DNA of 43,438 nt from Qipengyuania qiaonensis (GTDB lineage Bacteria > Pseudomonadota > Alphaproteobacteria > Sphingomonadales > Sphingomonadaceae). The position numbers and the translations under genes were made by a program. The notes under the pieces were generated by a model, which saw only the letters and a program-made list of their open reading frames with translations, was not told the origin of the DNA and did no database searches. Every line of letters begins with the position of its first letter. Position 1 is the first letter of the stretch. Where the stretch lies: contig NZ_JAIGNO010000017.1 of assembly GCF_019711515.1 (NCBI RefSeq), forward strand, positions 1 to 43,438. The letters run 5' to 3'. This document shows positions 35,376 to 42,653 of the stretch, piece by piece.

Positions 35376-36455
35376 CTAGCCTTGTTGCGCCCATCGCTCA
35401 ACGACGGCTTCGCCATCCTGAGTGCTGGCGCGGATTGTATTCGGCGTACGATCGAAACGCGGTGCGGGGGCAGTGTGCCAGCGCCCGTCGCGCTCGACGA
35501 AGGCTTCGCGCGCCTTCATGTGGGGATGGTCCTTGGCCTCGTCCAGCGGGATAACTGGCGCGAAGCATGCATCGGTGCCCTCGAGTAGCTCGCACCATTC
35601 GGCCTGTGTTTTCGTGGCGAACATGGCGGCAAGATCGTCGGCGTATTCGTCCCAGTTGCCCGGATTCATCTGACCTTCCTGCAGTATATCGGGCGCATCC
35701 GCGCGCTGCAGCAGCTCGGCGTAGAATTGCGGCTCGATGGCCCCGACGCTGATCTCCTTGCCATCCTTGCAGGTATAGCAACGATAGAAATGCGCGGCCC
35801 CGCCGAGCAGCCCAGTGCCGCGTTCGGCCGTGCGCAACGCGCTATGCGGCTGGCCGTAGAAAAAGCTCATCAAGCTGGTGACGCCGTCGACAATGGCGGC
35901 GTCGACGACCTGTCCCCTGCCACTGGCCTGTCGTTCGAATAGCGCGGCCAGAATACCCATCGCGCAGTACATAGAGCCGCCTCCGAAGTCGCCGACGAGG
36001 TTCTGAGGCGGTACCGGCAGTTCTCCCCGCCTGCCTATCGCATCGAGCGCGCCGGTAATGGCGATATAATTGAGATCGTGACCGGCGGCCTGCGCCAATG
36101 GGCCTTCCTGCCCCCACCCGGTCATGCGCGCGTAGACTAGCCGCGGATTTGCGGCGAGCATCTCTTCCGGGCCGAGCCCAAGCCGTTCCATCACACCCGG
36201 CCGGAACCCTTCGACCAGCACGTCCGCATGCCTGAGCGCGGTCTTGACGAACTCCTGCCCGGCTGTGCTCTTGAGGTCGACTGCCGCGCGATGCCGGGCG
36301 CGTTCGACCACCGGGTTCATCGGCTGGTGTCCGGCTCGTTCGATCCGGACGACTTCCGCACCCATGTCGGCCAGCATCATCGCCACATGAGGGCCGGGGC
36401 CGATACCCTGGAATTCGACAACCTTGAGGCCGGTCAGCGGACCGTTGCTCGACAT
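35376..36455 (-). CDS. Alpha-methylacyl-CoA racemase (CaiB/BaiF family)
   Basis: The 359-residue family III CoA protein carries R52, H126 (AAGHDLNY), D156 (VGDFGGGS) and E241 (GAIEPQFY). These coincide in position and identity with the catalytic/CoA residues known for Mycobacterium tuberculosis MCR, which points to racemisation of 2-methylacyl-CoA rather than CoA transfer. The start at ATG 36455 (MSSNGPLTGL) follows GAGGAGAG; an upstream in-frame ATG at 36506 lies inside the preceding gene. It is 10 nt after the acyl-CoA dehydrogenase gene. Confidence 0.92.
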   Translation of the reverse strand: MSSNGPLTGLKVVEFQGIGPGPHVAMMLADMGAEVVRIERAGHQPMNPVVERARHRAAVDLKSTAGQEFVKTALRHADVLVEGFRPGVMERLGLGPEEMLAANPRLVYARMTGWGQEGPLAQAAGHDLNYIAITGALDAIGRRGELPVPPQNLVGDFGGGSMYCAMGILAALFERQASGRGQVVDAAIVDGVTSLMSFFYGQPHSALRTAERGTGLLGGAAHFYRCYTCKDGKEISVGAIEPQFYAELLQRADAPDILQEGQMNPGNWDEYADDLAAMFATKTQAEWCELLEGTDACFAPVIPLDEAKDHPHMKAREAFVERDGRWHTAPAPRFDRTPNTIRASTQDGEAVVERWAQQG

Positions 36456-36465
36456 ATTGCTCTCC

Positions 36466-37617
36466 TCAGAAACTCTTGGGCAGGTCCAGCACATGTGTCG
36501 CCACATGGCTGAGGATCAGGTTCGTGCTGATCGGCGCGACCTGATACAATCGCGTCTCCCTGAACTTGCGTTCGATATCGTATTCCTCGGCAAAGCCGAA
36601 GCCGCCATGGGTCTGGATGCACATGTCGGCGGCGAACCAACTGGCCTCGCTCGCCAGCATCTTGGCCATGTTCGCCTCTGTTCCCGCGGTCTCGCCGGCG
36701 TCGAACATACGCGCCGCCTTGGTCACCATTTCGGCCGCGGCAGAGAGTTGAACATAGGCACGTGCAATCGGGAACTGCACACCCTGGTTTTCGCCGATGG
36801 AGCGGCCGAAGACACTGCGATCCTTGGCATAGGCAGCAGCCCGGTCAATGAAAAACCGTCCGTCGCCGATACACTCGCTGGCGATCAGGATGCGTTCCGC
36901 ATTCATGCCCGAGAGAATATAGCGAAAACCGTTGCCTTCTTCCCCGATCAGCGCGCTCGCTGGCACGCGCAGATCGTCGAAGAACAGTTCTGTTGTGGCA
37001 TGGTTCAGCATGGTGCGAACCGGGCGAATGGTCAGCCCATTGCCCACCGCCTCGCGCATGTCGACCAGCAGGACGCTCATTCCATCCGAAGACTTGGCGC
37101 ACTCCTCACGCGGGGTCGTGCGGCAAAGCAAGACCATGAGGTCCGAATGCTCGGCCCGACTGATCCAGATTTTCTGGCCGTTGACGACATAGTGGTCCCC
37201 ATCTCGCCGCGCGAAAGTAGATATCCGGGTTGTGTCGGTCCCGGCACCCGGCTCGGTTACACCGAAAGCCTGCAAGCGCAGTTCGCCGCTGGCAATCTTC
37301 GGGAGATACTCGCGCTTCTGCTCTTCCGAGCCGTGCTTGAGCAGGGTGCCCATCGTATACATCTGGGCATGACAAGCGCCACCATTCGATCCCGAGCGGT
37401 GAATTTCCTCAAGCACGGCGCAGGCTGCTTCGAGGCCGAGGCCGGATCCGTCATACTCTTCGGGAATCAGTACGGAGAGGAATCCCGCTTCGGTCAGCGC
37501 CGCGACAAATTCGCCCGGATAGGCGCGATCACGGTCAAGGCGTTGCCAATACTCGCCCGGAAATCCGGCGCACAACCGCCGCACCGCTTCGCGGATTTCC
37601 GGAAAGGTCTCGCTCAA
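36466..37617 (-). CDS. Acyl-CoA dehydrogenase
   Basis: The 383-residue flavoprotein introduces the alpha,beta double bond in acyl-CoA. Conserved parts are QAFGVTEPGAGTDTTRIST (FAD/acyl site), VVNGQKIWISRAEHSD, RILIASECIGDGRFFIDRA and the C-terminal THGGFGFAEEYDIERKFRE with a Glu in the catalytic region. It is the first gene of the run that continues into the racemase, aldehyde dehydrogenase and MaoC hydratase. Chain-length specificity cannot be read. The promoter should lie between it and the tRNA gene at 37618-37682, but none is obvious. Confidence 0.93.
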   Translation of the reverse strand: MSETFPEIREAVRRLCAGFPGEYWQRLDRDRAYPGEFVAALTEAGFLSVLIPEEYDGSGLGLEAACAVLEEIHRSGSNGGACHAQMYTMGTLLKHGSEEQKREYLPKIASGELRLQAFGVTEPGAGTDTTRISTFARRDGDHYVVNGQKIWISRAEHSDLMVLLCRTTPREECAKSSDGMSVLLVDMREAVGNGLTIRPVRTMLNHATTELFFDDLRVPASALIGEEGNGFRYILSGMNAERILIASECIGDGRFFIDRAAAYAKDRSVFGRSIGENQGVQFPIARAYVQLSAAAEMVTKAARMFDAGETAGTEANMAKMLASEASWFAADMCIQTHGGFGFAEEYDIERKFRETRLYQVAPISTNLILSHVATHVLDLPKSF

Positions 37618-37682
37618 ACTCCGTCTCCCATTGCAACCTGTCTGGCGCGGGAAAACGGCTTTGGCAACGGTATCCGAAAAAC

Positions 37683-37756
37683 TGGATGCCCCGTGAGGAT
37701 TCGAACCTCAATTGACGGAGTCAGAGTCCGTAGTCTTACCATTAGACGACGGGGCA
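37683..37756 (-). tRNA. tRNA-Gln (anticodon CUG)
   Basis: The minus strand folds as a tRNA: acceptor TGCCCCG/CGGGGCA, anticodon stem ACGGA/TCCGT with the 7-nt loop CTCTGAC giving anticodon CTG, and T arm GAGG-TTCGAAT-CCTC. The discriminator base is T and the 3' CCA is encoded. CTG reads CAG glutamine codons. It stands alone between the acyl-CoA operon and ppx. Confidence 0.95.
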
Positions 37757-37845
37757 TCAGCCGCCGGGCCGGCGAGAATCGTTTGCCGCTCCGGGGAAGA
37801 GGCCGCGCATCTAGTTTCGTCGCCCCGCGAGGTCAACCCCGCGCC

Positions 37846-37855
37846 GTGTGCACAC
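37846..37855. promoter_or_regulatory. 10-bp palindrome GTGTGCACAC upstream of ppx
   Basis: A perfect palindrome lies 90 nt before the ppx/gppA start in the 188-nt space after the tRNA gene. TGTGCACA recurs at 40602-40609 in the cycM/pheA divergent region. It could be an operator; no matching regulator is known to me. Confidence 0.25.
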
Positions 37856-37944
37856 TCTTGCCCCGCTTGCGCTTCGCCGCTAGCATCCAAGATAAGTCCC
37901 TGCGTACGGTGGTTTGCGTGGGAGGAATAAAGAAAGCTCTGGAT

Positions 37945-39162
37945 ATGGCGGATCATCTTCCGCCGGACACGACAAGGGGGCACGGGACACAACGGGGCGG
38001 CAAGTCCGGCAAGGTAGCCGATTTCCGCTACAAGCGCCCCTCCCGGCCCGAAGCCAAACCAGGCGACAGGCGAAATGTGCCACGCCGCGATGGGGCTTCG
38101 ACACCCCGCCAGAAATCTTCGCCGAATATGCAGACCGGCCATGTACCGCGCAGGCAGGCTTATGCTGCTCTCGATCTGGGAACCAATAATTGCCGCCTGT
38201 TGATCGCGCGGCCCTCGGGCGAAAACTTCACCGTGATCGATGCTTTCAGCCGCGTTGTCCGGCTGGGCGAAGGACTGGCGGTCAGCGGCAGACTGTCGGA
38301 CGAAGCGATGGAGCGCACGCTCGCCGCGCTGCACGTCTGCGCGGACAAGCTGCGTCGCCGAAATGTCCGATTGGCCCGATCGGTGGCCACCGAAGCCTGT
38401 CGGCGCGCCTCCAATGGCGAGGCTTTCATCCAGCGCGTAAAACGCGAGACTGGCATAATGCTCGACATCATATCTGCGCAGGAAGAGGCGCGACTTGCCG
38501 TGCTCGGCTGCCACATCCTGCTTGAAGAAGGCAATGGGCCCGCAATCATCTTCGATATTGGCGGTGGCTCTACCGAATTGGTACTGGTCCAGCCGGATGA
38601 AAAGATTCCGCGCATCATGGATTGGCTCAGCGTGCCGTGGGGTGTCGTTTCGCTTACCGATACCGTCAATGGATCGGATGAGAACGAGGCGAAGCGTCTA
38701 GACCGCTATGTAGAAATGCGCCGCACGGTGGGCCGGAGCTTTGCCGAGTTCGCGGAGCGGATCCGCGAACACACACATTCGGCTGAGCCTATCCGGCTGC
38801 TCGGCACCAGCGGCACGGTTACCACACTGGCCAGCCTTCATCTCGAGCTGCCTCAATACGACCGGCAGGCGGTGGACGGCCTGATCGTGCCTTCGAAATC
38901 CATGCGCGACATTTCCGGCCGCCTATCGCGCATGAGCGCGCCAGACCGCAAACAATTGCCCTGTATCGGCGACGACAGGGCAAACCTTGTCATAGCGGGC
39001 TGTGCCATCCTCGAATCGATCCTCGATATCTGGCCTGCCCAACAGCTCGGTGTTGCCGATCGGGGCATTCGCGAGGGTATCCTGCGCAGCCTGATAGCTG
39101 CGGATGCCGAGGGCGAACGCAGCCGCGTTGCGCTACAGAGGATGCGCGAACAGGATGTCTAG
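37945..39162 (+). CDS. ppx: Exopolyphosphatase/guanosine pentaphosphatase (Ppx/GppA), short form
   Basis: The 405-residue ASKHA enzyme hydrolyses polyphosphate or pppGpp. The core starts at about residue 72 with AALDLGTNNCRLLIA, then IISAQEEARL, FDIGGGSTELVL and LLGTSGTVTTLASLH. The C-terminal HD-like domain of the 500-residue E. coli enzymes is missing. Residues 1-70 are basic, Gly/Pro-rich and probably disordered. The ATG at 37945 is the first good start; GGAGGA at 37921-37926 is too far (18 nt), so an upstream GTG or a CTG start is possible. The stop overlaps rlmE by 8 nt. A ppGpp link with rsh in this window is suggestive only. Confidence 0.9.
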   Translation: MADHLPPDTTRGHGTQRGGKSGKVADFRYKRPSRPEAKPGDRRNVPRRDGASTPRQKSSPNMQTGHVPRRQAYAALDLGTNNCRLLIARPSGENFTVIDAFSRVVRLGEGLAVSGRLSDEAMERTLAALHVCADKLRRRNVRLARSVATEACRRASNGEAFIQRVKRETGIMLDIISAQEEARLAVLGCHILLEEGNGPAIIFDIGGGSTELVLVQPDEKIPRIMDWLSVPWGVVSLTDTVNGSDENEAKRLDRYVEMRRTVGRSFAEFAERIREHTHSAEPIRLLGTSGTVTTLASLHLELPQYDRQAVDGLIVPSKSMRDISGRLSRMSAPDRKQLPCIGDDRANLVIAGCAILESILDIWPAQQLGVADRGIREGILRSLIAADAEGERSRVALQRMREQDV

Positions 39163-39814
39163 ATCGGGCAAGGATCGCGAGACGCGAGTAAAAACCGCAA
39201 AGAAGCGCACGGCCAGCTCGACCCGTTGGCTGCAGCGACAGCTCAACGATCCTTATGTCAAACAGGCCAAGGCCGATGGCTATCGCAGCAGGGCGGCTTA
39301 CAAGCTGATCGAGCTGGACGAGAAATTCGGCCTTCTGAAAGGCGGTTCGCGCGTCGTCGACCTCGGCATCGCACCGGGCGGCTGGAGCCAGGTCGTGCGG
39401 AAACTGAAGCCCAAGGCGCATGTGGTCGGCATCGACCTGCTCGAAGTGGAGCCTATCGATGGCGTTACGATCTTCCAGATGGATTTCATGGACGAGGATG
39501 CGCCGCGTGTGCTGGAGGAAGCGCTAGGCGGAAAGGCCGAATTGGTGATGAGCGACATGGCCGCCAATACCGTGGGGCACAAGCAGACCGACCACCTGCG
39601 GACCATGGGGCTGGTGGAGGCTGGTGCCTGGTTCGCTATCGAGAACCTTGCACCGGGCGGTACCTATATTGCCAAGGTACTGGCCGGCGGAACCGACAAC
39701 GACCTGCTCAAACTGCTCAAGCAGCATTTCAGGACGGTGAAACATGCCAAACCGCCTGCGAGCCGCAAGGGCTCCAGCGAATGGTACGTCATCGCGCAGG
39801 GCTTCAAGGGCTGA
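39155..39814 (+). CDS. rlmE: 23S rRNA 2'-O-ribose methyltransferase RlmE (FtsJ/RrmJ)
   Basis: The 219-residue enzyme methylates U2552 (E. coli numbering) in the 23S A-loop late in 50S assembly. The catalytic tetrad is K50, D134, K174 and E209; the SAM site is VDLGIAPGGWSQ (68-79). A basic N-terminal tail (SGKDRETRVKTAKKR) precedes the domain. ATG 39155 was chosen as it overlaps the ppx stop and starts the family N-terminus. A stem-loop follows 13 nt after the stop. Confidence 0.95.
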   Translation: MSRSGKDRETRVKTAKKRTASSTRWLQRQLNDPYVKQAKADGYRSRAAYKLIELDEKFGLLKGGSRVVDLGIAPGGWSQVVRKLKPKAHVVGIDLLEVEPIDGVTIFQMDFMDEDAPRVLEEALGGKAELVMSDMAANTVGHKQTDHLRTMGLVEAGAWFAIENLAPGGTYIAKVLAGGTDNDLLKLLKQHFRTVKHAKPPASRKGSSEWYVIAQGFKG

Positions 39815-39827
39815 TGCCCTGAACGGA

Positions 39828-39853
39828 AAAGGCCCCGCCGGAGCGAGGCCTTT
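39828..39853. terminator. Terminator between rlmE and cycM
   Basis: AAAGGCC (39828-39834) pairs with GGCCTTT (39847-39853), extended by CGC/GCG across one mismatch, around a CGGA loop. It has A/T flanks on both sides and lies between convergent genes, so it may serve both. Confidence 0.75.
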
Positions 39854-39875
39854 CGATCACCGCTAGTGCCGCAAA

Positions 39876-40547
39876 CTATTCGGCCGGCTCGGCCGCACCA
39901 CCGTCATCGGCGGCTGCATTCTCCGCCGCGGGAGCTTCTTCGGCGCCCGCGACCTCGGCCGCTTCCTCGCCCTCAAGCGCTGCGTCTTCTTCGATGGCTT
40001 CCTCTGCTGCCGGCGCGGCAGGCGCCGGCTTGGCAGGTGCCCCGCCGTTTGCGGCCAGATACTCCATGACATTGGCGCGATCTTCGGGTTTCGAAAGCCC
40101 GGCGAAGCTCATCTTGGTGCCATTTGCGAAGGCCCGTGGGCTGGCGAGCCATGCGTCCATATTTTCCCAGGTCCAGGTTCCGCCATGACCGCTCAAAGCG
40201 CTCGAAAAGGCAAAACCACCGTGCCCGGTGCCAATCGATTCGCCCATGACGCCATAGAGATTGGGCCCGATACCGTTCGCCCCGCCCTGCTCTATCGTAT
40301 GGCAGGCAGTGCACTTCGCGAAGACCTTCTCGCCCGCCGCGGCATCTGCGCTGGCGAGCAATGTGCCGAGATCAGGACCATCGGCTGCACCGCCGTCCTC
40401 AGCTTCGCCCTGAATGAAAAAGCCGGGTTCCTCGGGATGTTCGGCACTGTCGGCGTGAAAGTACATGCCCGACACGATAGAGCTGCCCAGCGCCACGATA
40501 CCGGCGAAGAGAACCCAGCCTGCGGCGGTGTTGAAACGATCGTCCAT
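39876..40547 (-). CDS. cycM: Membrane-anchored class I cytochrome c (CycM type)
   Basis: The 223-residue protein has an uncleaved N-terminal membrane helix (about 10-29) and a periplasmic c-type haem domain with C79-T-A-C-H83 and axial M146 in GTKMSFAGL. CycM in related bacteria carries electrons from the bc1 complex to terminal oxidase. The last 55 residues are almost only Ala, Glu and Pro (EEAIEEDAALEGEEA), an acidic tail that may dock basic partners. It diverges from pheA. It may work beside the bd oxidase, but bd oxidases take quinol, not cytochrome c. Confidence 0.9.
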   Translation of the reverse strand: MDDRFNTAAGWVLFAGIVALGSSIVSGMYFHADSAEHPEEPGFFIQGEAEDGGAADGPDLGTLLASADAAAGEKVFAKCTACHTIEQGGANGIGPNLYGVMGESIGTGHGGFAFSSALSGHGGTWTWENMDAWLASPRAFANGTKMSFAGLSKPEDRANVMEYLAANGGAPAKPAPAAPAAEEAIEEDAALEGEEAAEVAGAEEAPAAENAAADDGGAAEPAE

Positions 40548-40601
40548 TGCGTAAAATACCCGGCGAAAATCGATTGATCAGATGGTTGCGCGCCGCTCTA
40601 G

Positions 40602-40629
40602 TGTGCACAGTCGTCTTTCGCAAGTGCAC
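40602..40629. promoter_or_regulatory. Two GTGCAC palindromes 21 bp apart in the cycM/pheA intergenic region
   Basis: TGTGCACA (40602-40609) and GTGCAC (40624-40629) repeat with a 21-bp centre-to-centre spacing, about two helical turns, in the 136-nt divergent promoter region of cycM and pheA. This suits a dimeric operator pair. The evidence is only sequence symmetry. Confidence 0.3.
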
Positions 40630-40683
40630 AGGCCGCAATAGCGCTTGATGCGGCGAGACGGCCACCTTAACGCGCGAGACACT

Positions 40684-41577
40684 ATGCGCCAGTTCGCCAA
40701 ACCAGCCCTCGCTCTCGTCGATTCCATGCGCGCAGCCGCTGCAATCAAACCGCTACAGGCGATCGCTTTCGGCGGTGCCCCCGGATCGAATTCGCACCAG
40801 GCGGCGATGCAGTTTGCCCCGGATGCGCTGCCTCTGCCCTGCTTCAGCTTCGAAGATGCGCTGGAGGCCGTGGACAGCGGCGCCGCGGGCTGCGCGATGA
40901 TTCCGATCGAAAACAGCCAGCATGGGCGCGTGGCAGACATTCATTTCCTGCTGCCGGAAAGCGGGCTGGCCATCGTGGCCGAACACTTCATGCGCATCAC
41001 TCACTGCCTGATGGCCTTGGGCGATGGACCGTTCGAGGCCGCTTACAGCCATCCTCAAGCGCTCGGCCAATCGCACAGATTCCTTTCGGAACGGGGGATC
41101 GTCGGCCTAAGCCACGCAGACACAGCAGGCGCAGCGGCCTTTGTGGCGGAAAGCGGCAAAACCAATATCGCCGCAATTGCCCCGGCGCTGGCCGCGAATC
41201 TTTACGGTCTAGAAATCGTCGAGCGCGAGGTCGAGGATGCGCATGACAACACTACCCGCTTCGTCGTCTTGGCAAAGGATGCGCTGGACCTGGTCGAACT
41301 GGCCGGCGCGCAGGCCATGACGACGTTCATTTTCGAGGTGAAGAACATCCCGGCAGCACTCTATAAGGCACTCGGCTGTTTCGCCACCAATGGGGTGAAC
41401 ATGACCAAGCTCGAAAGCTACCAGAAAGGGGCGAGCTTCGCCGCCACGCAATTTTTTGCCGATATCGAAGGTGCGCCGGGAGAGCCGCGGGTCGACGCCG
41501 CTCTGGACGAATTGGCTTTTCAGACAAATGGGGTCCGCCTGCTGGGCACCTATGCACAAGCCAGGAAACGCGGATGA
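40684..41577 (+). CDS. pheA: Prephenate dehydratase (phenylalanine biosynthesis)
   Basis: The 297-residue enzyme converts prephenate to phenylpyruvate. The catalytic domain shows AIAFGGAPGSNSHQAA, MIPIENSQHGRVADIHFLL and the conserved DNTTRFVVLAKD. The ACT domain follows (about 212-290) with FEVKNIPAALYKALG and NMTKLESY, the alphaproteobacterial form of the ESRP Phe-binding motif. There is no chorismate mutase domain. ATG 40684 (MRQFAKPALALVD) fits the family; an in-frame Met at 40645 is upstream. Its stop overlaps the beta-lactamase ATG (ATGA). Confidence 0.94.
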   Translation: MRQFAKPALALVDSMRAAAAIKPLQAIAFGGAPGSNSHQAAMQFAPDALPLPCFSFEDALEAVDSGAAGCAMIPIENSQHGRVADIHFLLPESGLAIVAEHFMRITHCLMALGDGPFEAAYSHPQALGQSHRFLSERGIVGLSHADTAGAAAFVAESGKTNIAAIAPALAANLYGLEIVEREVEDAHDNTTRFVVLAKDALDLVELAGAQAMTTFIFEVKNIPAALYKALGCFATNGVNMTKLESYQKGASFAATQFFADIEGAPGEPRVDAALDELAFQTNGVRLLGTYAQARKRG

Positions 41578-42503
41578 TGTTCGATCGCCGCAGTGCAATC
41601 GCCGGGGCTGCCGCACTAGTCGCCGGGGCTTGCGTTCCGCTCGAAACGAGCAATGACGGGCGACTGATGTCCAAGCTTGCCATTCTCGAGCGCGCTCTCG
41701 GTGGCCGACTCGGAGTCGCCTTCCACGATCCACTCCAAAGGGCCTCATTGTCATACCGGGGCCAAGAGCGCTTCCCGATGTGCTCGACATTCAAGGCATC
41801 GCTCGCCGCGCTGGCCCTGTCGCTGGAGCAGGAAGGCAAGCTCGATCTGTCGCAGCGCGTCACGTGGACGAAGAGCGATCTCATCTCCCATGTACCCTTC
41901 ACTTCGACACGGATCGAAGAGGGCGCAACGCTTCGGGAACTCGCTTATGCGGCGCAGACCGTTTCAGACAATTTGGCCGCAAATCTTCTGCTGGACCGCG
42001 TCGGCGGGCCGGCGGGCCTGACTGCCTTCTGGCGCCGGCTTGGCGACGATGTGTCACGGCTCGACCGGAAGGAAACCGAGCTCAACTACGTCCGCGAGGG
42101 AGACGTCCGCGACACGACCACGCCCGCTGCCATGGCCCGAACGCTCGCCGCAATCCTGTCCTCCGGGGACAAAGGGCCTCTGACAACTGAGAGAGAGGCG
42201 GTGCTCCGACAGTGGATGATCGAATCCGTGACTGGGCTCGAGCGCGTGCGCGCGGGTTTGCCGCCTACCTGGATTGCAGGTGACAAGACGGGCACTTCGG
42301 GCACCCCACCGGGTATGGGCCAAGTACGTGGAGATATCGGCTTCACTCTGGGCCCGGCGGAGACAGCGATTTTTTTTGCGGTCTATCATCAGTCACCGGT
42401 CGACGCGCCGATCGACGGCGATAAAGTCGATGCGGTGCTAGCGCAGGTCGGGGAAATGCTGACTGTCTGGACACGGCAGCTATATACGATCGAAGTTAGC
42501 TGA
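41574..42503 (+). CDS. Class A beta-lactamase, probable Tat/lipoprotein export
   Basis: The 309-residue serine hydrolase has all class A motifs: S71-T-F-K74, S131-D-N133, E167-T-E-L-N171 and K238-T-G240. C70 precedes the nucleophile, as in KPC and CTX-M enzymes. The N-terminus MMFDRRSAIAGAAALVAGAC has twin Arg and a possible lipobox with C20, so export by Tat and lipid anchoring are likely. The ATG is coupled to pheA by a 4-nt overlap. Base composition does not stand out from neighbours, so it looks like a resident gene rather than an acquired one. The substrate range cannot be inferred safely. Confidence 0.93.
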   Translation: MMFDRRSAIAGAAALVAGACVPLETSNDGRLMSKLAILERALGGRLGVAFHDPLQRASLSYRGQERFPMCSTFKASLAALALSLEQEGKLDLSQRVTWTKSDLISHVPFTSTRIEEGATLRELAYAAQTVSDNLAANLLLDRVGGPAGLTAFWRRLGDDVSRLDRKETELNYVREGDVRDTTTPAAMARTLAAILSSGDKGPLTTEREAVLRQWMIESVTGLERVRAGLPPTWIAGDKTGTSGTPPGMGQVRGDIGFTLGPAETAIFFAVYHQSPVDAPIDGDKVDAVLAQVGEMLTVWTRQLYTIEVS

Positions 42504-42653
42504 GGCTGCCTCGGTCTGTGCCTCATTCAGATGTGATCTGTCGATCTTTGCCAAAATGTTACAAAAATAAGAACGATTTCGACCGGTAACTGACTCACTT
42601 GTCATACACTTTTGCAAACAGGTCGCGGCCTGCTCCGGAAAAGTGAGGGAATC

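Noticed and set aside
36424..37944. A long plus-strand open frame that continues into ppx, suggesting a 912-residue protein
   Set aside because: The part before 37945 is antisense to the racemase start and the acyl-CoA dehydrogenase, and crosses the tRNA gene. Only the portion from 37945 has protein-family sequence.
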